From NCBI GenBank assembly GCA_964388485.1, contig CAYMAS010000016.1, forward strand, positions 1-64,000: 64,000 nucleotides of DNA. The letters run 5' to 3'. The notes below the pieces were generated by a model. That model was not told the origin of the DNA. It worked only from the letters and a program-made list of their open reading frames with translations, and made no database searches. The position numbers and the translations under genes were made by a program. The DNA comes from JBCDKH01 sp964388485. GTDB lineage: Bacteria; Planctomycetota; Phycisphaerae; Tepidisphaerales; Tepidisphaeraceae. Below are positions 57,964 through 64,000 of this stretch, piece after piece. Numbering within the stretch: position 1 is the first letter of the stretch; the number at the start of each line of letters is the position of its first letter.

Positions 57964-58599
57964 ATGTCGCCCAGCCTGCCGCTCTTCATTCACGCAAATC
58001 GGCTGCGGGTTCTGGTGATCGGGGCCGGGGCGGTGGGATCGCGACGCGTCGCCACACTCGTCGATGCCGGGGCGAGCGTAACCGTGGTTGATCCCGAGCC
58101 TCACCACCTGCCGCCCGGCGTCACGCTGCATCGCCGCCGGTTCGAGCCGTCGGACGTCGAGGGGCACCACCTCCTCATCGCCGCGACGAACGATCCGGCG
58201 ACGAACGACCTCGTCAGCCGAAGCGCCGGCGACCGCCTGGTTTGTCGCGCCGACGATGCCGACGCGGGCGAGGTGACCTTCCCGGTCGCCGTCACGAGTG
58301 GCCCGATCACCGCCGCCGTCACCGCCGGCACGCCGGCGTTGACGAGACGCTTGGCCGTCGACATCCAGATGACCATCGCTCCCGCCGCCGAACAAGCCGC
58401 GGCTTTGCGGACGCTTCGCCCGACAATCCACGCCGCCGCGCCGTCACCCGCTCAGGGCAAGCTGGCCCTCGCCGATGCCGCCAGTCCCGACGCCGCCGAC
58501 CTCCTGGCCCGCGACGGTGCCGACGGCCTGCGTCTGTGGCTGGCGAACCGACACCCGTGGCTCGCGTCGAGCCTGACGGAGCAACTGGGCGTGCCGTAG
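57964..58599 (+). CDS. Precorrin-2 dehydrogenase/sirohydrochlorin ferrochelatase-like (CysG N-terminal type)
   Basis: A 211-residue protein of the Met8/SirC/CysG-B family, which oxidises precorrin-2 with NAD+ on the way to siroheme. The Rossmann motif VLVIGAGAVGSRRVATLVDA is near 16-35, followed by VTVVDPEPHHLP, LLIAATNDPATNDLV near 71 and the catalytic-type CRADDADAGEVTFP near 92. VTAGTPALTRRLAVDIQ near 118 starts the dimerisation part. It lacks the uroporphyrinogen methyltransferase half. No haem or sulfite gene is next to it here. Confidence 0.88.
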   Translation: MSPSLPLFIHANRLRVLVIGAGAVGSRRVATLVDAGASVTVVDPEPHHLPPGVTLHRRRFEPSDVEGHHLLIAATNDPATNDLVSRSAGDRLVCRADDADAGEVTFPVAVTSGPITAAVTAGTPALTRRLAVDIQMTIAPAAEQAAALRTLRPTIHAAAPSPAQGKLALADAASPDAADLLARDGADGLRLWLANRHPWLASSLTEQLGVP

Positions 58600-58657
58600 C
58601 GACAAGCCGCCCGCGCCCGTCGCCACTCCTGCCCGTCGCCAACCACCCCCGTCGCCG

Positions 58658-59758
58658 CTACTCCACTCGATACGGAAGGTCGCCGTCCGCCGCAAAGGTC
58701 TTGTCGGGGCGGTCGATGAGCGTGTTGGTCGGGAAGAAGAGTTCCGGCTGAATCGAATCGGCCACGGGTCGCTTCTCGACGTGGCCGTCGAAGAAGGCCA
58801 GGTTCATCGTCGCACCCGCATGACGCCAGCCGAGCGTCTCGCCGACGGGCGTGATCCCGCCCGTCCAGTTGCCGTCGCCCACCTGAGCCGTGCCGTCGGT
58901 GAGCAGGTAGTGCGGCTGGGAGCCGTCGTTTCGGTACATCCCGCGTGCCATGAACGCTCCACCCTGACGCCGGTAGCGAGCGTTGTCGAGCGTGATGCCG
59001 CTGGAGACGATGTCCGGAGCCGTCCCCGTCACGTCGACGGTTCGCGGCCCTTCGATGAGGTAGACCTTCGACGAGTTCGGGCCTACCTTGGTGATTTTGG
59101 GCCCGTAGGTCGCGTAGAGCTCCGCCCGGCGGTAGCTGCCGGGGTCGCTCGAGTCACTGATGCCGACGCGATCACCCGTACCGAAAACGCCGTCAGCACC
59201 GAGGTCCAGACGCGGGAACGCATGGAACTGGATAACCGCCGCGTAGCTGCCGTACCGAATGTCGCCGGGCTGATAGCTGATGCCGGCCGTGTTGGTCAGT
59301 GCGGTGTAGACCTGCGAGACACTCGGGCACTCCAGGTCGAGGTCGAACAGCCGCTGAAGCCGCTCGACGTCGTTCACCGGCAGGTCGCCCAGGACCGGGC
59401 CGAGCGTCGGGCTCATCCAGTCGAAGTTCTGCATCGCCTCGTTCGGATCATCCGTGCTGGCCGAGCCGTCGCCGATGGCTTCGGTGCCGGGGGTGACGTT
59501 CCAGCGAGCCCCACTCGTGTGCGGCCCAGCGAGCCAGCCGTCGTGGTCGTTCGTGTAAATGATCATCGCCGTCGCCGCCGAACGCATGTTGCTGGCGCAG
59601 GCGACCGCGTTGGCACTTTCCCGCGCCCGGTTCAGCGTCGGCAGGAGGATGCCCACGAGCAGGGCGATGATCCCGATGACGACCAGCAGCTCCACCAGAG
59701 TGAAGCCGGCGCGAAGCGAGGCACGGCGAGCGGGGCGACAAGAACAAGCAGTCGTCAT
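58658..59758 (-). CDS. Type II secretion pseudopilin-like protein (prepilin leader), copy 3
   Basis: A 366-residue protein; the ATG at 59758 gives a basic arm (CRPARRASLRAG) before FTLVELLVVIGIIALLVGIL, and the earlier frame to 59890 is discarded. LLPTLNRARESANAVACASN and an AMIIYTNDHDGWL segment follow. The C-terminal AFFDGHVEKRPV carries the FDGHV box. Unlike copies 1 and 2 it has no propeller neighbour. The ribosome site is weak. Confidence 0.85.
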   Translation of the reverse strand: MTTACSCRPARRASLRAGFTLVELLVVIGIIALLVGILLPTLNRARESANAVACASNMRSAATAMIIYTNDHDGWLAGPHTSGARWNVTPGTEAIGDGSASTDDPNEAMQNFDWMSPTLGPVLGDLPVNDVERLQRLFDLDLECPSVSQVYTALTNTAGISYQPGDIRYGSYAAVIQFHAFPRLDLGADGVFGTGDRVGISDSSDPGSYRRAELYATYGPKITKVGPNSSKVYLIEGPRTVDVTGTAPDIVSSGITLDNARYRRQGGAFMARGMYRNDGSQPHYLLTDGTAQVGDGNWTGGITPVGETLGWRHAGATMNLAFFDGHVEKRPVADSIQPELFFPTNTLIDRPDKTFAADGDLPYRVE

Positions 59759-59928
59759 AAGGCGAGGTGGAGTGGTGGCGGCGCGAGGAGCGGCAGGGTC
59801 TTCAGGGACGGGCAGGTACGTCGGACCGTCCCACGCGGATTCACCTCCGCAAGCCACACACCATTGCGCGACAGGATGTCCAAGGTCCACACTAAGTCTT
59901 TGTTAAGGACCATCCCCTGTTGTCGGGA

Positions 59929-59976
59929 GAGCGAGGAGCGAGGAGCGAGGAGTGAGGAGTGAGGAGCGAGGAGTGG
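59929..59976. repeat. 7-bp simple tandem repeat (GAGYGAG)
   Basis: Seven units of GAGCGAG/GAGTGAG in a row. It lies upstream of the third pseudopilin start and before the crtI-like gene; purine-only on the plus strand. Confidence 0.85.
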
Positions 59977-60007
59977 ACGGGGATGGGTTCCCGCTCGTTT
60001 CTCATCC

Positions 60008-60034
60008 GTCATCCCGAGCGAAGCGAGGGATGAC
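60008..60034. repeat. GTCATCCCGAGCGAAGCGAG-type intergenic hairpin
   Basis: GTCATCCC and GGGATGAC form perfect 8-bp arms around GAGCGAAGCGA. Hairpins of this GTCATCC-GAGCGAAGCGA-GGATGAC pattern are very common between genes in many environmental phyla. It lies 41 bases before the crtI-like start. Confidence 0.75.
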
Positions 60035-60074
60035 GCGGTGGGTCGGGTTCTCGCCTTGAAAGCAGGGCCAATGG

Positions 60075-61640
60075 GTGCCCATAGCGTGTCGTCCCGTGCG
60101 TCAATTCAAGCGCATCCTCGTCATCGGCGGCGGCGTCGGCGGGCTGGTGGCCGCGGCAAGACTCGGGCACGCCGGGCACCGCGTCACCGTGCTCGAGAAG
60201 AACGCCACCGTCGGCGGCAAGCTCAATCGACGCAGCCTGCCTCATCCGACCAAACCCGACGACCGCTTCACCTTCGACACCGGGCCCAGCCTGCTGACCC
60301 TGCCGTTCGTCTTCGAACGCCTCTTCACAGACCTCGGCGACAACCTGCACGAGCGCCTCGACCTCCGCCGACTCGACCCGATCAGCCGATTCACCTGGCC
60401 CGACGGGACCCGCTTCGAACTCCGCGAACACCTCGACGACACGCTCGACGGCGTCCGCGATCTGGCACCGGGCGACGTCGACGGCTTCCGCCGATTCCTC
60501 GATCGCGGCCGACACGTCTGGGATCTGGCGGGCGAGATGTTCCTCTCCAAGAGCCCGGAGCAGCTGTTCAGCCAGAAGCTCGGGCCCAAGCAGGGCCTGG
60601 GGATGGCGACGGTGCCCTTCCGCATCGGCATGTTCCGCCGGTACGCCAAGCTCGTCGATCGACACGTCCGCGACGAGCGATTGCGGGCGATTCTCTACCA
60701 ATACGCGACCTATAGCGGCGTGAGTCCGTGGAAGGCCCCGGCGACGTTGTGCGTCATCCCGCACGCCGAGACCCACTTCGGCGGCTGGTACGTCATGGGC
60801 GGGATGTATCAACTGGCCATCGCGTTACGCGAGCTGGCGGAGCGGCAGGGGGTGGAGATCCTGACGGACCAGACGGTCGAGCGGCTACACGTATCGAACG
60901 GCGACGTGGTCGGCCTGACCGCCAATGGCGAGCGGCACGAGGCGGACCTGGTCGTCTGCAATGCCGACACGATCAGTGCGTTTCGCGAGTTGATCGACCC
61001 GGCGGACCGTCCGCATCGGCCTGACGCGAAGCTCGACCGCCTCGACCCCGGCGGCAGCGGGATGGTGCTCCTGCTCGGCATCGAAGGGGAGCTGCCGGAG
61101 GTGGCGCATCACCACAAGTTCATGCCGAGCGACTATTTGGGCCCGGGCGGCGACTTGCGGGCGATGTTCGACCACGGCACGACGCCCGACGATCCGTGCA
61201 TCTACGTCTGTCGCAGCAGTGCGACGGACTGTTCGCAGGCCCCGGCCGGATGTGAGAACCTGTTCGTGCTCGTCAGCGCCCCGTCGATTTGGGGCAAGGG
61301 TGGACAGATCGACTGGACCACGCATGGCGATGCGTACCGGGATCGCGTGGTGGGTCTGCTGGAGGAGCGGTGCCGCTTGCGGGACTTGTCGCAGCGGATC
61401 GTGGTGGAGGATCGCTGGACGCCGCCGGATTTGCAATCAAAGTATCGCGCCAACGCCGGCGGGATCTACGGCGTCGGCGGGAGCGGCCGCCTGGACGCGT
61501 TCCTGCGTCCCCCCAACCGCGACAAGCGTCTGGGCAACCTCCTGTTCGCCGGCGGCGCCACCCACCCCGGCGGCGGCCTGCCGCTGGTGGCCCTCAGCGG
61601 CAAGATCGTCAGCGAGCTGGCGGAGACTGCTTTGAGGTAG
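60075..61640 (+). CDS. Phytoene desaturase-like FAD-dependent oxidoreductase (CrtI/CrtN family)
   Basis: A 521-residue flavoprotein that would desaturate or oxidise a carotenoid. The FAD dinucleotide-binding motif ILVIGGGVGGLVAAARLGHA is at 14-33, followed by VLEKNATVGGKLN and FTFDTGPSLLTLP. The end has GIYGVGGSGRLDAFLRPPNR and LLFAGGATHPGGGLPLVALS, the CrtI C-terminal signature. GTG at 60075 is given; GTG at 60096 (VRQFKRILVIGG) is a good alternative. No phytoene synthase (crtB) or other carotenoid gene is in the window, so the substrate is open. Confidence 0.88.
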   Translation: MPIACRPVRQFKRILVIGGGVGGLVAAARLGHAGHRVTVLEKNATVGGKLNRRSLPHPTKPDDRFTFDTGPSLLTLPFVFERLFTDLGDNLHERLDLRRLDPISRFTWPDGTRFELREHLDDTLDGVRDLAPGDVDGFRRFLDRGRHVWDLAGEMFLSKSPEQLFSQKLGPKQGLGMATVPFRIGMFRRYAKLVDRHVRDERLRAILYQYATYSGVSPWKAPATLCVIPHAETHFGGWYVMGGMYQLAIALRELAERQGVEILTDQTVERLHVSNGDVVGLTANGERHEADLVVCNADTISAFRELIDPADRPHRPDAKLDRLDPGGSGMVLLLGIEGELPEVAHHHKFMPSDYLGPGGDLRAMFDHGTTPDDPCIYVCRSSATDCSQAPAGCENLFVLVSAPSIWGKGGQIDWTTHGDAYRDRVVGLLEERCRLRDLSQRIVVEDRWTPPDLQSKYRANAGGIYGVGGSGRLDAFLRPPNRDKRLGNLLFAGGATHPGGGLPLVALSGKIVSELAETALR

Positions 61641-61662
61641 CCGCGGAGCCTGCTCCGCGGCT
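61639..61662. terminator. AGCCGCGG-family hairpin after the crtI-like gene
   Basis: AGCCGCGGAGC and GCTCCGCGGCT are exact complements around CT. It begins at the stop codon of the crtI-like gene. It belongs to the same palindrome family as 36302 and the ends of the 34292 and 62894 elements. Confidence 0.6.
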
Positions 61663-61822
61663 CCCGCGACGGCGGTTAGCGCACCTTTCACACAACGTTC
61701 ACGCACGCAGCGGCATCCGTCGATAGGTTCTGCAGCGTCGGAGGAGGACCGTCTTCGCCAGTAGCGGAGATGCTTCTGACCCACCCCACCCGAGATCATC
61801 GGGGAGAAACCGCAAGGACCTT

Positions 61823-62806
61823 ATGCAAAAGACCATCATCACCGCCGCCACCCTCGCGGCACTCACTGCCGCAAGCTCGGCTTCGGCCGCCGAACTACTC
61901 TTCGAGGACTTCGAAGACGCTACAGTAACGTACACGACGTCAGTGCCTGAGAATCGTGCGAGGTCGGATGACTACTTCATCCGCACTGATGGAAGCAACA
62001 TCAACGCGAGCTTCAGCAACGTGCAAGGGTCCTCTTACTTTGCCGCTCAAGATATCGATGGAGCAACTAGCGGTGCGACTCAGACGCAGACGTTCAGCAC
62101 GAGTATTGGCGGCTTTGACAATCTAAGCTTCTCTGCTTTCTTCGCAGAAGACGACGATGGCAACAATGAAGACTGGGATGCGCCAGACTTTGTTCACGTC
62201 GACTACCGGATCGACGGCGGAACGTTACAGAATCTGTTCTGGTTGGAGAACAGTGGTTCGACCTTCAACACAGCTCCCTTCGTCGATAACGACTTCGACG
62301 GCGTCGGTGAGGGAGCTGAAATCACTGACACCTTCACCCAATTTACCCGAGCGATTGCAGGTACGGGATCTATGCTAGATCTGATCATCACGTATTCCCT
62401 TGACTCAGATGATGAAGACATCGCGATCGACAACGTCCTAATCACTGGCGATGCCGTGCCGCCGCCGAACTCGGACCCGATGTTCACACAGGACGTCTTC
62501 AACTTCACCGCTGTCGCCGGCGAGACGTCGAACTTCCTCGTCACCGCCACGGACGACGACCTCGACACGCTCAGCTTCACCAGCGACGAAAACCTTGACT
62601 TCGTCACCGTCGGCAGCAATGGCGGCATCGAAGTCACGCCGGTCTTCCCGGACGACCTCGGTTTCTTCACCTTCGGCGTCACCGTCGACGATGGCAATGG
62701 CGGCTTGGACAATGCGACCGTCAACCTCACCGTCATCCCCGAGCCGCTCTCAGCCGGTGGCCTGGGCCTCCTGGCCCTCGTCGGCCTGCGTCGTCGCCGG
62801 GCTTGA
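61823..62806 (+). CDS. PEP-CTERM secreted protein with cadherin-like domain
   Basis: A 327-residue protein. Signal peptide IITAATLAALTAASSASAAE; mature N-terminal domain about 22-210 is acidic and Phe-rich (LLFEDFEDATVTYTTSVPEN, SFSAFFAEDDDGNNEDWDAP); a cadherin-like/He_PIG-type repeat follows (MFTQDVFNFTAVAGETSNFL, VTATDDDLDTLSFTSDENLD, FGVTVDDGNGGLDNATVNL); C-terminus VIPEPLSAGGLGLLALVGLR plus RRRA. The first 600 bases use more A/T-ending codons than the surrounding genes, unlike the GC-rich cadherin-like end, so the two halves may differ in origin. It ends before a strong terminator hairpin. Confidence 0.85.
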   Translation: MQKTIITAATLAALTAASSASAAELLFEDFEDATVTYTTSVPENRARSDDYFIRTDGSNINASFSNVQGSSYFAAQDIDGATSGATQTQTFSTSIGGFDNLSFSAFFAEDDDGNNEDWDAPDFVHVDYRIDGGTLQNLFWLENSGSTFNTAPFVDNDFDGVGEGAEITDTFTQFTRAIAGTGSMLDLIITYSLDSDDEDIAIDNVLITGDAVPPPNSDPMFTQDVFNFTAVAGETSNFLVTATDDDLDTLSFTSDENLDFVTVGSNGGIEVTPVFPDDLGFFTFGVTVDDGNGGLDNATVNLTVIPEPLSAGGLGLLALVGLRRRRA

Positions 62807-62843
62807 AGCCGCCTGACCCACGCGGCATCCGCCGCCTAACCGT

Positions 62844-62875
62844 CGCCGCCCGGTGCTCGCGAGCACCGGGCGGCG
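62844..62875. terminator. Perfect 32-bp palindrome, terminator after PEP-CTERM gene
   Basis: CGCCGCCCGGTGCTCG is followed directly by its exact complement, flanked by TAAC and GTTA that extend the stem, and then TAGTCGTCC. The position 38 bases after the stop fits transcription termination. Confidence 0.7.
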
Positions 62876-62893
62876 TTAGTCGTCCGTCTCCCG

Positions 62894-63053
62894 GAGCCGC
62901 GGACCCACGGTCCGCAGGTCTGACGACTTCGAGCGTCACAGGGTCGCTCCGCTTCCCGGGAACCCGATGGCGAGGCGGAACGGAACCGCCGGGAGGCGGT
63001 CGATCCCGGTGCTGTCGGGCTCGTCAGATCGGCGGACCATGGGTCCGCGGCTC
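62894..63053. repeat. MITE-like dispersed repeat, copy 2
   Basis: About 160 bases with terminal inverted repeats of roughly 33 bp (three mismatches): GAGCCGCGGACC(N3)GGTCCGC, then a short spacer and TCTGACGA. Internal AGCGTCA, GAGGCGGA and CGGTCGATCCCGGTGCT match the copy at 34292-34465. No coding frame. A G-rich tract (63061-63080) follows directly. Confidence 0.78.
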
Positions 63054-63091
63054 AGGTCGTGGGCGGGGCGGGGGGGGTGGACGCCTTGTGA

Positions 63092-63910
63092 TCACGCTGC
63101 CCCGAGCGTCTGCCATTGCGGCGAGGCGTAGACGGTCCGATTCGCCAGGTCGAAGACCTCGATCGGGCCGCCGGTCATGGGGCAGACGTCTTTCTTGTAG
63201 ACGTACCACCGGTCGCGTCGCTTGAGCTTGCCGAGCGTTCGGCCGAACCGTTCCTTGGCGAACGCGGGCGTCACGGTGATGATGCGGTCGTACTTCACGC
63301 CCAGCTTGAGCAGGTCGACGCTGTCCCGCCAGATGCCGTCGAACTTGTCGCGCGGCAGGTCCTTCCCCGGCAGTCGCGGGTGGACCTGTTGGCGGAACAG
63401 GACCTCCGCCCGATAGATGTTGCCGATGCCGCTGACGACTTGCTGATTCATCAAGAGCGTACCGACGGGCGCGGACGACTTGCTGATGCGTCGCCAGACC
63501 TTCTCCGCGTCCGCCTTGGGATCGAGCGGGTCGGGGCCGAGACGATCGAGCAGCGTCTGGCGGGCTTCGTCGTCGTACAGCTCCGCCTTTAACGCTGCGA
63601 CGATGTCGACGCAGGTTCGGCCCGCGTCGAATCGCAGCCGCACCGCCCCGCGTGGCTCGGGCGGCGGTTCTTTGAAGAGGCGGAACTTGCCGAGGAGGGC
63701 GAGGTGGACGTGCACGATTCGCGGCCCTTTGCCGGCGAAGTGGTAGAACAGGTGTTTGCCGACCGGCTCGATCTTCGTCAGCTTGCGGCCGTCGAGCCGC
63801 TGGGCGACCTCCTCGCACCGGCCATCGGGGGCAAAGATGGTGAGCTTTTTCCCGACAATCAGCGGCTTCTGGTCACGGGCGGCCCGGTGGATGGTGTGAC
63901 CTTCGGGCAC
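63092..63910 (-). CDS. Nei2-like formamidopyrimidine/endonuclease VIII DNA glycosylase
   Basis: A 272-residue Fpg/Nei-family base-excision glycosylase/AP lyase. The catalytic N-terminus is PEGHTIHRAARDQ (Pro2, Glu3), typical of the actinobacterial Nei2/EndoVIII branch; beta-sandwich with KIEPVGKHLFYHF and RIVHVHLALLGKFRLF; H2TH region VGTLLMNQQVVSGIGNIYRA and EVLFRQQVHPRLPGK near 160-190. The C-terminal zinc-finger region reads DRWYVYKKDVCPMTGGPIEV and FDLANRTVYASPQWQ, with a single Cys in place of four, so it is probably zincless. It starts 21 bases after the end of another leftward gene. Confidence 0.88.
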   Translation of the reverse strand: MPEGHTIHRAARDQKPLIVGKKLTIFAPDGRCEEVAQRLDGRKLTKIEPVGKHLFYHFAGKGPRIVHVHLALLGKFRLFKEPPPEPRGAVRLRFDAGRTCVDIVAALKAELYDDEARQTLLDRLGPDPLDPKADAEKVWRRISKSSAPVGTLLMNQQVVSGIGNIYRAEVLFRQQVHPRLPGKDLPRDKFDGIWRDSVDLLKLGVKYDRIITVTPAFAKERFGRTLGKLKRRDRWYVYKKDVCPMTGGPIEVFDLANRTVYASPQWQTLGAA

Positions 63911-63931
63911 CGCCGACCGTAGGACCGGCGG

Positions 63932-64000
63932 CTACAACTGCTCTTCGGTCACGTTCCACGTCGAAAGATCCACCTCGCGGAGCGTCGGCAACCCGACGCC
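63932..64000 (-). CDS. C-terminal end of an unidentified gene (cut by window edge)
   Basis: On the minus strand a frame open from the window edge reads GVGLPTLREVDLSTWNVTEE then QL and stops at TAG (63934-63932), 21 bases before the Nei2-like start. The orientation and spacing fit an upstream operon partner. With only 22 residues the product cannot be named. Confidence 0.4.
   Translation of the reverse strand, partial: GVGLPTLREVDLSTWNVTEEQL

Noticed and set aside
57617..58018. Frames crossing the N run
   Set aside because: The gap length is unknown, so any product spanning it is artificial.

Overview
The window reads as high-GC DNA from a planctomycete, most likely of the Phycisphaerae type (environmental scaffold or MAG). 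The signs are six secreted proteins ending in PEP-CTERM sorting signals, two proteins opening with the planctomycete LEPLE(A/P)RR(F/L)L(S/A)A motif, three PilG-like prepilins with the FTLVELLVVIGIIALLV leader, and a 10-base N run that marks a scaffold join. No exosortase, rRNA, tRNA, CRISPR array or intact insertion sequence was found.

Region 1 (1-3032) holds the end of fumC, a Uma2-like protein with degraded catalytic positions and a tandem pair of DUF1207 proteins. Region 2 (3036-18128) is a carbohydrate-catabolism island of two leftward operons around a rightward AraC/XylR-like regulator. Operon A runs PEP-CTERM protein, Asp-box propeller, heparinase II/III-like lyase, SDR, enolase-superfamily sugar-acid dehydratase, with overlapping stop/start codons in its distal part. 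Operon B runs GntR/LacI-like regulator, two PEP-CTERM proteins, an unanchored paralog, a pseudopilin, and a Tat-exported propeller paralogous to that of operon A. Together they look like sensing, surface display, depolymerisation and oxidation of an acidic polysaccharide.

Region 3 (18459-41131) is mostly housekeeping: SpoIID/LytB protein, EboB-like TatD hydrolase, yidD, hisI, cysS, phosphohexomutase, acyl-CoA desaturase, Gfo/Idh/MocA oxidoreductase, frr, UDP-sugar pyrophosphorylase, Nif3-like protein, sucrose-phosphate-synthase-like GT4 and an ECF sigma/membrane/periplasmic three-gene set. It also contains a repeat-rich gene-poor stretch (27.7-28.6 kb) with a dockerin-type gene remnant, duplicated palindrome plus G-tract units, and a 21-bp tandem array.

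Region 4 (41237-55522) is a second polysaccharide island: a pseudopilin beside a 1576-residue multidomain propeller/CBM protein, a type I sulfatase with its AraC/XylR-like regulator, a divergent PEP-CTERM protein, and coupled GH63-like and GH9 enzymes. Region 5 (55576-64000) has an MDR/AKR pair, the scaffold gap, a precorrin-2 dehydrogenase, a third pseudopilin, a CrtI-like desaturase, a PEP-CTERM protein with a cadherin-like domain, and a Nei2-like DNA glycosylase with a degenerate zinc finger. Dispersed palindromic repeats, including two copies of a roughly 160-175 bp element with terminal inverted repeats, lie between genes across the window.
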